Notes under the pieces: model-generated
What the model was told of the DNA's origin: nothing
Database searches by the model: none
What the model saw: only the letters and a program-made list of their open reading frames with translations
In this document: positions 44,193 through 53,812 of the stretch, piece after piece
Position numbering within the stretch: position 1 is the first letter of the stretch
Layout of the letters: the number at the start of each line of letters is the position of its first letter
DNA from: Bradyrhizobium lablabi
Lineage (GTDB): Bacteria > Pseudomonadota > Alphaproteobacteria > Rhizobiales > Xanthobacteraceae
Direction of reading: 5' to 3'
Length of the DNA stretch: 64,000 bases
NCBI RefSeq assembly: GCF_001440475.1
Contig: NZ_LLYB01000071.1
Span: 153,795-217,794 of the forward strand
Translations under genes and position numbers: made by a program

Positions 44193-44324
44193 AAGCTACG
44201 GGCCTTCCCGCTTTTGTGACAATGCGATGACATCATGAGTCATCTGACAGAAATACGAATCGACGATGTCTGGAGGACCAACCCGTGATAATCGAAACCA
44301 CGGAAACCTCGTTCGTCCAGGCAG

Positions 44325-45692
44325 ATGCACCGTCACATTTCATTTTCATCCCATCGCGAATACCGGTTTTACCAAGGCCCGATTGCCACCTGCGTCGCCA
44401 ACGGTATTCAGGCTGTCAATTTTCTCGGCGACCGGTTCCTGAGAAAGTATCACTCGTCGGCCGGGATCGATGAGCTGTACAGGCGCTCGGTCGACAATGC
44501 CTTTTCCCCGCAGGAGGCTTTCCTGGTCACGGGGGCGCCGCATGCTTCCGCCTATTATCCGCGGGACTTTGCCTGGTTTTATCCTGATGTTCTCGATCCC
44601 GAGACCATCATGGATTCCGAGGATGCCGTGCGCAGGGTTCGCCTGCTCGAGAAAAGCGTCCGGCTGATGCTGGAGGCCGTCCGCGCCGATGTCGTTACCA
44701 CGACCATCGTTCCCGCAGGCGGCGATCGCTACATCGGCGTCAATTACTTCGCGCTGCCGTCGGATACGCTGCTGGGCATCCTCGCCGGTCTGGAGCAGAT
44801 CATCCGCGCCGACCGGAGGGTGTCTTCGTTCTTGGCGATGGCGCAGGGCGCTCATGCCGGCCGCCTGTTGCTTGCCGAATATCGCGAGGATCTGAAGAAG
44901 GCGATACTTCAACTCGCCGGTGCGCTGCAGCCGTTCGAGGACAACGGCCTCACGGCCCTGCTGTGTGATGCCGACGCACCTCGTTCCGCCGCAACGGATA
45001 CCCGCGCCGAGCGCAGGCGTTTCGTCACCAATGCCTGCGTCTACGCGACCTTTGTGCGCGGCATCCGGTTGGGGGTGATCGACCAGATCGAGCTGGAAGC
45101 GCTGCTTGGGCGCGCGCTTTCCCAATATAAAAAGGAGTTGCTCGGGCTGTTCGGCAAGCATGGCCATATCAGGCATGCCCTGGATTCCAGCAGCGAGCCG
45201 GGGGCGTCTTCCGTTGCGCTCGATTTCGTCAATGTGCAGGAGGGATTTTGGGATCTCGGCGAGGCGAGCGAACGCGCGCTGTTCGCAGCCACGACGGATC
45301 TGATACTTGGCGAGCCGCGGTTTCGAATCCACGATACGTCTCACTTCCTGGTATCCGTGGATAATCCGCAGACCAAGATGATCCACAAGATTGCTGCTCC
45401 CGCCTACCAGGGGCGTTCCTGCTGGCCGACGTTTAACGTCGAATTCGCCGACCGCATGCTGGACTACGATGAACATTCCGGCACCGACACATATCGCTCC
45501 TGTGCCCGCGATATATTGCAGGACATCCGTACCGCGACCGAAACGCACGGCGGATATCAGGAGCTACTGTCGGAAAAGGGTCTCAAATACCGCACATGGG
45601 CGTATCAAAGCGCCGTCGCACACTCCTGGTTTCCGCGTTTTCTGTCGGTCTGGCGGCGGGCATTCGGAACGCCGCTGCTTAACAGGAACTAG
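44325..45692 (+). CDS. Six-hairpin glycosidase-like hypothetical protein, uncertain start
   Basis: A 455-residue protein whose alternating helices and motifs (HASAYYPRDFAWFYPDVLD near residue 75, GHIRHALDSSSEPGAS, AYQGRSCWPTFNVEFADRML, and the ending GLKYRTWAYQSAVAHSWFPRFL) suggest an alpha/alpha-toroid glycoside hydrolase or debranching-like fold. I do not recognise a specific family, so the enzymatic role is open. The 5' end is odd: ATG 44325 has no good ribosome site. GTG 44285, with TGGAGGA upstream, starts a short frame one base off that reads plausibly into this protein, so a frameshift near 44340-44360 is possible. Confidence 0.6.
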   Translation: MHRHISFSSHREYRFYQGPIATCVANGIQAVNFLGDRFLRKYHSSAGIDELYRRSVDNAFSPQEAFLVTGAPHASAYYPRDFAWFYPDVLDPETIMDSEDAVRRVRLLEKSVRLMLEAVRADVVTTTIVPAGGDRYIGVNYFALPSDTLLGILAGLEQIIRADRRVSSFLAMAQGAHAGRLLLAEYREDLKKAILQLAGALQPFEDNGLTALLCDADAPRSAATDTRAERRRFVTNACVYATFVRGIRLGVIDQIELEALLGRALSQYKKELLGLFGKHGHIRHALDSSSEPGASSVALDFVNVQEGFWDLGEASERALFAATTDLILGEPRFRIHDTSHFLVSVDNPQTKMIHKIAAPAYQGRSCWPTFNVEFADRMLDYDEHSGTDTYRSCARDILQDIRTATETHGGYQELLSEKGLKYRTWAYQSAVAHSWFPRFLSVWRRAFGTPLLNRN

Positions 45693-46241
45693 TCAGCGGC
45701 CTTCGAGAGGTGCACCGCGGGCGAGCGCGGCCGCGGTCTCAAGCCCGACGTTTCGGACCAGCGGGTCGGCATGGCGGTGAACCAGCCACCATTCCGAGCC
45801 TTGTTTGCGGTAGACCAGCGTCACCCGCAACGACCAGTCCTGGTCGGGCAAGCCGCCGACCTCGCCGTGCTCTCGCTCGATCACTGCAAGGACGGCCAGA
45901 TCGCCTGACGCATAGGATTGGACCAGTTCGACTTTGGCGTCGCCGTTCCTGAAATAGCTTGCAAGTCGTGCCAGCCGCTCGGGACTGTTGTCGAAGCCCC
46001 GACTGGCCTCACCGCCAAATGGCTGCATCAGTGTAAAGTCATCCGCGATGCGCATCAGGCTGGACCACCTGTTCATGTCGCCGCGCATGAAAGCCGAAGC
46101 CCGTGCCTCGGTCTTGCTGACCAGATCGGCAAGTTCCTGCTCCGAACTTGCCGACATCGGCTCCTGTGCGGCGCTGGCCGACAGCGGCATTGCGAGTGCG
46201 GCCTTCAGCGCCAGGCGGCTCCAGTGTTTCGATTTGAACAT
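45693..46241 (-). CDS. Exported SnoaL/DUF4440-like protein
   Basis: A 182-residue NTF2-like protein with a signal sequence (RLALKAALAMPLSASAAQEP). The mature domain runs through RASAFMRGDMNRWSSLMRIADDFTLMQPFGGEASRGF, VELVQSYASGDLAVLAVIEREHGEV and WSLRVTLVYRKQGSEWWLVHRHADPLV, the pattern of ketosteroid-isomerase-like small proteins. ATG 46241 with AAGGAT upstream gives the signal peptide. It is divergent from a LysR gene across a gap with repeated ATGCTGAA half-sites, so it is the probable regulatory target. Confidence 0.78.
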   Translation of the reverse strand: MFKSKHWSRLALKAALAMPLSASAAQEPMSASSEQELADLVSKTEARASAFMRGDMNRWSSLMRIADDFTLMQPFGGEASRGFDNSPERLARLASYFRNGDAKVELVQSYASGDLAVLAVIEREHGEVGGLPDQDWSLRVTLVYRKQGSEWWLVHRHADPLVRNVGLETAAALARGAPLEGR

Positions 46242-46303
46242 CTCGGTATCCTTCCGGTTGAGCCGGCGAGTTCCGGCGATGCTGCCCCAATCGCACTTCA
46301 ATC

Positions 46304-46342
46304 ATGCTGAATCCAGTGATATGATTTCAGCATTATGCTGAA
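46304..46342. promoter_or_regulatory. Repeated LysR-type half-sites
   Basis: ATGCTGAA occurs at 46304-46311, inverted as TTCAGCAT at 46326-46333, and again at 46335-46342 overlapping the LysR start codon. Inverted half-sites spaced about one and a half turns apart are typical of LysR-type binding and autoregulation. Confidence 0.6.
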
Positions 46343-47333
46343 GCAAATTGACCTTTCCCGGACCGATCTCAACCTGCTCGCGTTGTTCGAGATCGTCTTT
46401 CAGGAGCGGCATGTCGGCCGGTCGGCGGAGCGGCTGCATCTTTCGCCGTCCGCCATCAGCCATGGACTTGGCCGCCTGCGGACGCTGCTTGGCGACCCCT
46501 TGTTTCTCAAGACCCCGAAAGGCGTCGTTCCGACGGAGCGCGCCCTCCAGCTCGCGCCGTCAGTGGCTGAAATTCTCACGCGTGTCCGCGGAGTCGTTTC
46601 GTCGGCTGCGCCGTTTGATCCGCGATATTCGACGCGTCGCTTCGTCATTGGCGCGCCCGATGGCGTATCGTCGGTCATCCTGCCTTCGCTGCTGGAGACG
46701 TTGCATCGGACGGCGCCAGGCATCGATCTGGGCATTCGACAGCTCCTGCCGGTGCAAGGCTTCACTGCGCCTCATCTTGCATGGAAGGATGCGTTGAAGG
46801 AGCTCGAAGACCGAACGATGGATGTCGCGATCATACCCTTTGATGATATTCCGGTCCGTTTCCATAAGCAGGCGCTCTACGAGGAAGAGTTCGTCATTGC
46901 TGCGCGCAAGGGGCATTCCTTTGTGCGCAACCCGACCCTCAAACGCTACTGCGAGGCGAAGCATCTCGTCGTTTCGCATACTGGCGATGTTTCCGGATTT
47001 GTGGATGTTGAACTTGCCAAGAAAGGCTTGACGCGCCGCGTTGCCCTGACCGTGCCGAATTTCAATTTCGCAATTTCAGCGCTGACCGAAACCGAGATGG
47101 TTTCCGCGCTGCCGAGACGGTTCGTGGAGATCCATGGCCCCCGCTTCAATGTCGTGGCCGTCAAGGCGCCGCTGCCGCTTCCGCGCTTCTCGATCAATAT
47201 CGTCCTTCCGAAAGTGGCGATGATGGATGCAGGCCTTGCCTGGTTGCTCCAGTTGTTGGGACGGGTGCGAACAGGAAAAGGCGAGTTGGCCGTTCGTCGA
47301 TCGGGAAAACGCAGTCGCAGCATGCACAGGTAA
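46335..47333 (+). CDS. LysR-family transcriptional regulator
   Basis: A 332-residue regulator. The winged HTH is at residues 7-66 (DLNLLALFEIVFQERHVGRSAERLHLSPSAISHGLGRLR). The effector domain follows the NodD/PcaQ-like two-lobe pattern, with FVIGAPDGVSSVILPSLLETL and EEEFVIAARKGHSFVRNP. ATG 46335 overlaps a putative binding half-site. It likely regulates itself and the divergent SnoaL-like gene. Confidence 0.93.
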   Translation: MLKQIDLSRTDLNLLALFEIVFQERHVGRSAERLHLSPSAISHGLGRLRTLLGDPLFLKTPKGVVPTERALQLAPSVAEILTRVRGVVSSAAPFDPRYSTRRFVIGAPDGVSSVILPSLLETLHRTAPGIDLGIRQLLPVQGFTAPHLAWKDALKELEDRTMDVAIIPFDDIPVRFHKQALYEEEFVIAARKGHSFVRNPTLKRYCEAKHLVVSHTGDVSGFVDVELAKKGLTRRVALTVPNFNFAISALTETEMVSALPRRFVEIHGPRFNVVAVKAPLPLPRFSINIVLPKVAMMDAGLAWLLQLLGRVRTGKGELAVRRSGKRSRSMHR

Positions 47334-47511
47334 TGAGCAACTGCCCGCTCGCGGTGCGTTCGATAAAGGCGCGCCGAGATCAGCATGGACGAGCAACAGG
47401 CTGACAATACGATTGATTTTCTCCGGAGCCGTCGCGTGACGCCATTGTACACAATGGCATGCGCCTTGCTTGCCTCAACCCGAGAGTTGTCTCGTTCGGG
47501 GCGCGTACGTC

Positions 47512-48222
47512 ATGGCGAACTCAGTAAAGCTCGCAGCGGAGCCGGAGCCGATCGAGCTCGACTGGGCGGCGACCGCGCTTCTCATCATCGACATGCAGCG
47601 CGATTTCATGGAGCCGGGCGGTTTTGGCGAGACGCTCGGCAATGACGTCAGCCAGCTTGCGCGGGCGGTAAAGCCGATCGCATCCTTGCTGGATGCGGCG
47701 CGCGGGGCCGGCATGCTGGTCATCCACACCCGCGAAGGTCATCTGCCCGATCTTTCCGACGCGCCGCCGGCCAAGGTCGAGCGCGGCGCGCCGTCGTTAC
47801 GCATCGGCGATCCCGGCCCGATGGGGCGCATTCTCATTCGCGGCGAGGCCGGTCATGACATCATTCCTGAATTGTATCCGCTCGACAGCGAGATCGTGAT
47901 CGACAAGCCGGGCAAGGGCGCGTTCTACGCCACCGAGCTGGGCGAGGTGCTGCAGCGCTACGGCATCGAGAACCTCTTGGTGTGCGGCGTCACCACTGAG
48001 GTTTGCGTCAACACCACCGTGCGCGAGGCCAACGACCGCGGCTATCGCTGCGTGGTGCTGGCGGACGGCTGCGCATCCTACTTTCCCGAATTTCACGAGA
48101 TGGGCCTGAAGATGATCAAGGCCCAGGGCGGCATCTTCGGCTGGGTCTCCGACTCGGCCGCGGTGCTGGGAGCACTTTCACCGGAGATTCCAACAACGGC
48201 AGTAGCGGGGGCATCACGATGA
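47512..48222 (+). CDS. Isochorismatase-like cysteine hydrolase
   Basis: A 236-residue hydrolase with the full catalytic triad: D27 in [16 protein letters not shown]132 in [10 protein letters not shown], and C165 in [18 protein letters not shown]. Relatives include biuret hydrolase, ureidoacrylate amidohydrolase and N-carbamoylsarcosine amidase, which all release ammonia from carbamoyl compounds. Its stop overlaps the next transporter start as ATGA, so the pair forms an uptake-and-hydrolysis unit. With purine genes nearby, a ureide-like or biuret substrate is plausible but unproven. ATG 47512 is taken because homology starts there. Confidence 0.88.
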   Translation: MANSVKLAAEPEPIELDWAATALLIIDMQRDFMEPGGFGETLGNDVSQLARAVKPIASLLDAARGAGMLVIHTREGHLPDLSDAPPAKVERGAPSLRIGDPGPMGRILIRGEAGHDIIPELYPLDSEIVIDKPGKGAFYATELGEVLQRYGIENLLVCGVTTEVCVNTTVREANDRGYRCVVLADGCASYFPEFHEMGLKMIKAQGGIFGWVSDSAAVLGALSPEIPTTAVAGASR

Positions 48223-49871
48223 GCACGACGGGGACTTCGGCACCATCCACCTTCAAGCCGGCATTGTGGACGCCGGGCGACTGGAATGCGCTGTTCGGAT
48301 TCGGTACCAACATCCTCGTTAACATGCTGGTGCTGACCGGACTGTTGCGCTTCGTGCTGAAGATGCCTGACTCGATCGTGTTCGGCCGCATCCTGCCGGC
48401 GCTCGGCCTGATGATGTGCCTCTCGACCTTCTATTACGCGTATCTCGCTTACAAACTGGCGCAGAAGACCGGGCGCAACGACGTCTGTGCGCTGCCGTCC
48501 GGCGTCAGTGTGCCGCACATGTTCATTGTCACCTTCGTGATCATGCTGCCGATCACGCTCAAGACCGGCGACCCCCTCAAGGGCTGGTCGGCAGGTCTCG
48601 TCTGGGTGTTCTTCCAGAGCTTTATCCTGATGATCGGCGGCTTCATCGCGCCGTACATCCGCAAGATCACCCCGCGCGCGGCGCTGCTCGGCACGCTCGC
48701 CGGCGTCTCCGTCACCTTCATCTCGATGCGGCCGGCGCTGGAAATGTACATGACGCCGCAGATCGGGCTGATCTGCTTCGCCATCATTCTGGTGGCGTGG
48801 TTCGGCGGCGTGAAATATCCGAAGGGAATTCCAGCCGGTCTCGTTGCGATTGCGGCCGGCATGCTGATCGCCTGGGGCTCGAACCTGTTCGGCCTCGGCC
48901 TTGGCGGGTTGAGCCTGAAAGGCCTCGGTGATGCCTTTGCGAATTTCGGCTTCTCGGTGCCGCTGCCGGCCTTCGGCTACGTCTTCTCCGGCTTTGAATT
49001 CCTCGGCGTCATTCTGGTGACGGCTATACCGTTCGGCATCTACGATCTCGTCGAGGCCATGGACAATGTCGAAAGCGCGGAAGCGGCCGGCGACGAATAT
49101 CCGACCACGCGCGTGCTCACCGCCGACGGCGTCGTCAGCCTGATCGGTTGCCTGATGGGCAATCCCTTCATCAACGCGGTCTATATCGGTCATCCCGGCT
49201 GGAAGGCGATGGGCGGGCGCATCGGCTATTCGGCGGCGACCGGCATTCTGGTGGTACTGCTGTCGTGGTTCGGCATCATCTCGGTCTTGCTGGCGCTGGT
49301 GCCGGTGGTCGCGATCTCGCCGATCCTGCTTTATATCGGCATGCTGATCGGCGCGCAGGCATTCCAGACCACGCCGGTCAAGCATGCGCCGGCGATCGTG
49401 CTGGCGTTGACGCCGCATCTTGCCGCGTGGGCCAAGCTGCAGATCGACACCATGCTCGCCGCGAGCATGACCGCCGCACAGACCGTCGGCGGTCTCGCCG
49501 CCGACAAGGTCGACGCCGTGAAGGCTGCGGCCATCGCCTCGCTACCGCAGCAGGGCGTGATCTATCATGGGCTGGAAGTGATGGGCGGCGGCTCGATCCT
49601 CGCCGGCCTCGTGCTCGGCGCAATCGGCGTGTTCGTCATCGAGCGCGACTTCATGAAGGCGTCAGCCTTCGCGCTCGCCGGCGCGGTCATGACCTATTTC
49701 GGCTTCATGCACGGCGAAGCCGTCGGCATCGGCGGCGGCCTCGGCGTCACGCCGGGCGTAGCGCTGGCCTATGCCGTGATGGCAGCGGGCCTGTACGCGC
49801 TGGCGAGGATGAGCCCAAGCGTGAGCTACAGTTCGCATTCGGATATGCCGGTTGCAGCACCGGCAGAGTAG
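48219..49871 (+). CDS. Xanthine/uracil permease-like (NCS2-type) membrane transporter
   Basis: A 550-residue membrane protein with about 13 helices. It resembles the nucleobase permease/SulP fold: [24 protein letters not shown] at the start, [21 protein letters not shown], and [43 protein letters not shown] as the central conserved segment. It is longer than usual NCS2 proteins because of a 50-residue insert near residues 400-450 ([19 protein letters not shown]). Translation is coupled to the cysteine hydrolase, so it probably imports that enzyme's substrate. Confidence 0.85.
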   Translation: MSTTGTSAPSTFKPALWTPGDWNALFGFGTNILVNMLVLTGLLRFVLKMPDSIVFGRILPALGLMMCLSTFYYAYLAYKLAQKTGRNDVCALPSGVSVPHMFIVTFVIMLPITLKTGDPLKGWSAGLVWVFFQSFILMIGGFIAPYIRKITPRAALLGTLAGVSVTFISMRPALEMYMTPQIGLICFAIILVAWFGGVKYPKGIPAGLVAIAAGMLIAWGSNLFGLGLGGLSLKGLGDAFANFGFSVPLPAFGYVFSGFEFLGVILVTAIPFGIYDLVEAMDNVESAEAAGDEYPTTRVLTADGVVSLIGCLMGNPFINAVYIGHPGWKAMGGRIGYSAATGILVVLLSWFGIISVLLALVPVVAISPILLYIGMLIGAQAFQTTPVKHAPAIVLALTPHLAAWAKLQIDTMLAASMTAAQTVGGLAADKVDAVKAAAIASLPQQGVIYHGLEVMGGGSILAGLVLGAIGVFVIERDFMKASAFALAGAVMTYFGFMHGEAVGIGGGLGVTPGVALAYAVMAAGLYALARMSPSVSYSSHSDMPVAAPAE

Positions 49872-49876
49872 GAGCC

Positions 49877-50029
49877 TTATCCTCTCTTGACCGCGCCCGC
49901 GGTCAACCCGGCAACGATCTGCTGCTGCGCCAGTACCGTCAGCAGCAGCACCGGAAATGTGACGATGAGGCGGCCACCGCCAGCGGCCCGGCTCAACTGG
50001 TCGAACGAGATCATGTTGTTGTGAGAGGA
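49877..50029 (-). pseudogene. 3' remnant of a MalG-type sugar ABC permease
   Basis: Reading the minus strand from 50029 gives about 50 codons that match the end of carbohydrate ABC permeases: NNMISFDQLSRAAGGG, then LIVTFPVLLLTVLAQQQ, then IVAGLTAGAVKRG and a stop (49879-49877). MalG proteins typically end in GLTAGAVKG or similar. No upstream homologous coding sequence remains, so this is a decayed fragment of a lost sugar transporter. Confidence 0.75.
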
Positions 50030-50226
50030 CTATCGCGGGGGTGCAAGCCGCATAGCCCTGTTGTGCGGCATTCTGGCGAGAGCACCGACGCGGACGACCC
50101 GATGCGGACATGGGATTGACCGTTTGCGAAGCAGCCTGAACGGGTTTAGCCTCGCTCAACTACCAAGGCTTGCATCGCCGACTGCGGCGAGGAAAGACAG
50201 GCCAGCTTTCCAGGGGAGCAACGACC

Positions 50227-51552
50227 ATGACCGAACTCTCGCGCCGCCAGCACCTCAAACAACTCGGTGCGCTGGCTGGGGCCGCCGTTACGTCCGGTCT
50301 GTCTGCCCCCGCATTCGCCGCCGAAGCCGAAATTCCTCCGCAAGGAATCGGGAAGGGCATCAAGCACATTTCCTACAGCGACATCGGCGGCCGGCCCGAC
50401 AGCGTACAGGTGATGGTCAACAAGAAACACGTTTACGTCGGGCACATGTTCAGCGACGGCGTCACTATCCTGGACGCGTCGGACCCGCGCAATCTGAAGC
50501 CCACAGGCTTCTTCACCGCCGGCCAGTACACACGCACGCATCACCTGCAGGTTTCAGACGACCTGATGCTGCTTGCCAACGGCGCCAACATCGTGGCGAT
50601 GCAATCCTATGACAGCATGCGGGGTTATTTTGAGAACAATCTGGCTGACAGCATCACCAACCGCAAGAAATTCCGGTCCGGCCTGTCCATCCACGACATC
50701 TCCAAGCCCAACGAAATGCGTGAAATGGCCTTCCTTGAAATGCCGGGCTTCGGGATCAACCGCCTGTGGTGGCCGGGTGGACGCTACGCTTATGTCTCGG
50801 CGCATTTCGACGGCTTCACCGATCACATCCTGTGCATCGTCGACCTGCAGAACATAGCCAAGCCGGAGATTGTCTCCAAATGGTGGCTGCCCGGCATGAA
50901 CCGCGCCGCTGGCGAGCCCGATTTGCCCAAAGGCAAGCGCGTGGCCCTGCATCACATGATCACGGCGGGCAACCGCGGCTATGCGGCGTGGCGTGATGGC
51001 GGCTTCACCATCCACGACATCAGCGATCCCGTAAAGCCCACGCTGATTTCGCGCATCAACTGGTCGCCGCCATTCCCGGGTGGAACGCATACGCCTCTGC
51101 CCCTGCCCAAGCGAGGATTAGCGGTAGTGGCCGACGAGGCGAATGCCGAAAAATGTGCCAAGGGCTTGTTTCACACGTTCATTGTCGACGTCCGAGCTCC
51201 CGAAAACCCGGTGCCGATATCGACGCTACCAACACCTCGCGAGCGCGACTTCTGCACCATCGGTACGTTCGGGCCGCACAATTTGCACGAAAACCGGCCC
51301 GGTTCGTTCCAAAGCGAAGAGACGGTGTTCGCTACCTACAATACGGCGGGGGTGCGGGTGTTCGACATCAGGGATGCCTTCATGCCGAAGGAGGTTGCCT
51401 ATTGGGTGCCGCCCACGCCCAGGAAGCTGGTAGATCCCAGGCCCAATGTTTCGCTGGCCGCAAAGACCTGCGACGCTTGCGTCACGGCGGAGGGGCTGAT
51501 GTATGTCAGCGACTGGAATGCCGGCATGCATGTACTGGAATACGAAGGCTAA
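50227..51552 (+). CDS. LVIVD-repeat exported protein with Tat-like signal
   Basis: A 441-residue protein with a twin-arginine-like leader (LSRRQHLKQLGALAGAAVTSG, then APAFAAEAE). The body carries several LVIVD-type beta-propeller repeats, such as GVTILDASDPRNLKPTGFF, LSIHDISKPNEMREMAFLE, FTIHDISDPVKPTLISRI and VRVFDIRDAFMPKEVAYW. The function of the family is not settled; such proteins are periplasmic or surface-exposed. ATG 50227 with GGGGAG before it is preferred over the earlier frame opening at 50170. Confidence 0.88.
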   Translation: MTELSRRQHLKQLGALAGAAVTSGLSAPAFAAEAEIPPQGIGKGIKHISYSDIGGRPDSVQVMVNKKHVYVGHMFSDGVTILDASDPRNLKPTGFFTAGQYTRTHHLQVSDDLMLLANGANIVAMQSYDSMRGYFENNLADSITNRKKFRSGLSIHDISKPNEMREMAFLEMPGFGINRLWWPGGRYAYVSAHFDGFTDHILCIVDLQNIAKPEIVSKWWLPGMNRAAGEPDLPKGKRVALHHMITAGNRGYAAWRDGGFTIHDISDPVKPTLISRINWSPPFPGGTHTPLPLPKRGLAVVADEANAEKCAKGLFHTFIVDVRAPENPVPISTLPTPRERDFCTIGTFGPHNLHENRPGSFQSEETVFATYNTAGVRVFDIRDAFMPKEVAYWVPPTPRKLVDPRPNVSLAAKTCDACVTAEGLMYVSDWNAGMHVLEYEG

Positions 51553-51578
51553 GCCAATTCCGCCCTCCGCGTCGCCTG

Positions 51579-52433
51579 CTACGCTTTGACAAACGCCAGC
51601 ATTGTGCCGTTGCCTGCAGCCGGCGGCACGACGACGCCGCCGGCGCTGTTCACACCGGCAACACCGAGCGCCTTCTCCGCCGCCGCGACATCGGCTGCGA
51701 TCACCAACCCGGCGCCGCCGCGCGCGGGCAGACCCGCCAGCGACACGCCAGGATAGCGCTTGCCGAGTTGATCCTTCGTCAGGAACACGAAATCCGCGCG
51801 GTCGCCACCCGAGGGCACCGCCACCGCGCCATCCGCCTCGTTGCGTGTCTCGCGATCGATCATCTTTGCGAGATGCGCGGCTTCCGCGGCCGGCTCGGGC
51901 GCGACCATCAGCACCTGCTTCAGGCGCCTGGCGCCATTGGCGTGCTTCATCAGTTCGGGAATCCAAACCGTCTCGCGGGTCTTGTGCTGGCAGGCGAAGA
52001 TGCGCACGCCGCCCGGCGCTTCCGCTGTCGGCCACTGGAAGGTGCGGAATTTAGCCGCGGACACCGTTCCATCGGGCATCGTCACCGGCCGTTCGAAATC
52101 GGTGGGCCCAACGGGCGGATAGCCGCGCGCGCGAATTTCTTCCGCGCCTTCGGCCGAATCCACCGCCGTGAACGCGATGCGCTCGATACCTTCGCCGTTC
52201 TTTTCGAGATAGGCGCGCGCCGGAGCATTATGTTCCGTCGGCGTCAGCACGCCGAGCAATTCCATATAGTCGGGATCGAACATGATGGTGTAGTTGCCCG
52301 ATCCCATATGCGCGCTGTGGGTGCCGCGCGGCGACACGGTGAAGCCGAGCCGCTTGTAGTTTTCGGCGGCCTTGTCGAGATCTTTCACCATGACCACGGC
52401 GTGATCGATTCCGATGACGTTTTTGAGTGCCAC
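51579..52433 (-). CDS. VOC-superfamily glyoxalase-like protein
   Basis: A 284-residue protein with the N-terminal VOC module typical of the Glyoxalase-like PF13468 type: IDHAVVMVKDLDKAAENYKRLGFTVSPRGTH, then NYTIMFDPDYMELLGVL. The second half (RRLKQVLMVAPEPAAEAAHLAKMI onward) is a weaker repeat. These proteins bind a metal and act as dioxygenases, isomerases or resistance proteins. It is divergent from the FAD oxidoreductase across 74 bases. Confidence 0.87.
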   Translation of the reverse strand: MALKNVIGIDHAVVMVKDLDKAAENYKRLGFTVSPRGTHSAHMGSGNYTIMFDPDYMELLGVLTPTEHNAPARAYLEKNGEGIERIAFTAVDSAEGAEEIRARGYPPVGPTDFERPVTMPDGTVSAAKFRTFQWPTAEAPGGVRIFACQHKTRETVWIPELMKHANGARRLKQVLMVAPEPAAEAAHLAKMIDRETRNEADGAVAVPSGGDRADFVFLTKDQLGKRYPGVSLAGLPARGGAGLVIAADVAAAEKALGVAGVNSAGGVVVPPAAGNGTMLAFVKA

Positions 52434-52507
52434 TCTTTTATTTCCCTGGCTGCGGTTAGGGGGCTAAACTAAGCAGAACGAAAAGGCCGCTGCAAGAAAG
52501 GATACCG

Positions 52508-53812
52508 ATGAATACGCGCAACGTCCGCTGGCCCGATTCACTATGGGCGGCCGTGACGCCATCCGGGCCTGAATTGCCCGAACTGACCGGCACGCAGCAG
52601 GCGGATGTCATCGTGATCGGCGGCGGTTTTACCGGCCTTTCCACCGCGCTGCATCTGCGCGAGGCGGGCGTCGATGTCGCGATCGTCGAGGCCGCGGAGC
52701 CGGGGTGGGGCGCGTCCGGGCGCAACAACGGCCAGGTGATCCCGACGCTGTCGCGGCCCGATCCGGAGGATATTGTTGCGAAGCATGGCGAGGCCGGAGA
52801 ACGTTTTGTCGGCATGCTGCGCGACAGCGCGTCCTATCTGTTCGACGTGACGAGGCGCCACAACATCGACGCCGAGGGAGAACAGGCCGGTTGGGTTCAG
52901 CCCGTGCATTCGCCCGGCCGCATCAAGATCGCCGAGCGCCGCGTCCGGCAGTGGTCGAAGTTCGGCGCGCCGGTCGAGTTGCTGTCGCGCGAGCAGACGC
53001 GCGACATGCTTGGCTCCGACGCCTGGTTCGGCGGCTTCTGGAACAGGACCGGGGGGCACATCAATCCGCTGGCGCTGGCGCGTGGTTTGGCGCGCACCGT
53101 GCTCGGCCTCGGCGTCCGTATCTACGCGCGCTCGCCGGCGGAAAGCTTCGAGCGCCGTGGCGACCGCTGGGTGGTCAAGACGGCGAAGGGTGAAATCTCC
53201 GGCCGCGCGCTTGTCGTGGCGACCAATGCCTATAGCGGCGAGTTCTCAAAGTCGCTGGTGCCTGAGATTGCCCGCGAGGTGATGCCGGTGCTGTCGTGGC
53301 AGATGGCAACGCAGCCTTTGTCCGACAATGTCCGCAAGACCATCATCCCGGGACGGCAGGCGATGTCTGATACCCATGGCGAGCTTTACTTTGCGCGTTA
53401 TGACGCGCGCAACCGTCTCGTCACCGGCGGGGCGGTGATCGGCCCCGGCAACAAGGTGGAGCGGATCAAGGCGCGCGTGACCGAGCGGCTGCAGCGGCTG
53501 TGGCCGCAGATCGGCGAGGTCTCGTTCGATTATGTCTGGAACGGCTACGTCGGCATGACCACGGATTTTCTGCCGCGCATCCACAAGCTCGGCCCAAACG
53601 CGTATGGCTGGACCGGCTGCAACGGCCGCGCCGTGGCGCTGACGATGCCGCTTGGCAACGAACTGGCGAAAGCTGTCCGCGGCGTGCCGGAGAAAGAGCT
53701 GGCGTTGCCGTTCACCGAGCCGGTGCCGATCGTCGCCCATGGCGTCCTGCGCAAGCTCGCGCCGCTGATGCTGCTGGTCTACCGCCGAAGAGATGCACGC
53801 GAGATGGCGTGA
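52508..53812 (+). CDS. FAD-dependent amine/amino-acid oxidoreductase (DAO/PuuB-like)
   Basis: A 434-residue flavoprotein of the D-amino-acid-oxidase superfamily. The ADP-binding motif is DVIVIGGGFTGLSTALHLREAG, followed by GWGASGRNNGQVIP, the usual sequence in gamma-glutamylputrescine or sarcosine oxidase relatives. C-terminal FAD contacts are in NGYVGMTTDFLPRIHKLGPNAYGWTGCNGRAVAL. It probably oxidises an N-substituted amino acid or amine; the substrate is not known. Confidence 0.9.
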   Translation: MNTRNVRWPDSLWAAVTPSGPELPELTGTQQADVIVIGGGFTGLSTALHLREAGVDVAIVEAAEPGWGASGRNNGQVIPTLSRPDPEDIVAKHGEAGERFVGMLRDSASYLFDVTRRHNIDAEGEQAGWVQPVHSPGRIKIAERRVRQWSKFGAPVELLSREQTRDMLGSDAWFGGFWNRTGGHINPLALARGLARTVLGLGVRIYARSPAESFERRGDRWVVKTAKGEISGRALVVATNAYSGEFSKSLVPEIAREVMPVLSWQMATQPLSDNVRKTIIPGRQAMSDTHGELYFARYDARNRLVTGGAVIGPGNKVERIKARVTERLQRLWPQIGEVSFDYVWNGYVGMTTDFLPRIHKLGPNAYGWTGCNGRAVALTMPLGNELAKAVRGVPEKELALPFTEPVPIVAHGVLRKLAPLMLLVYRRRDAREMA

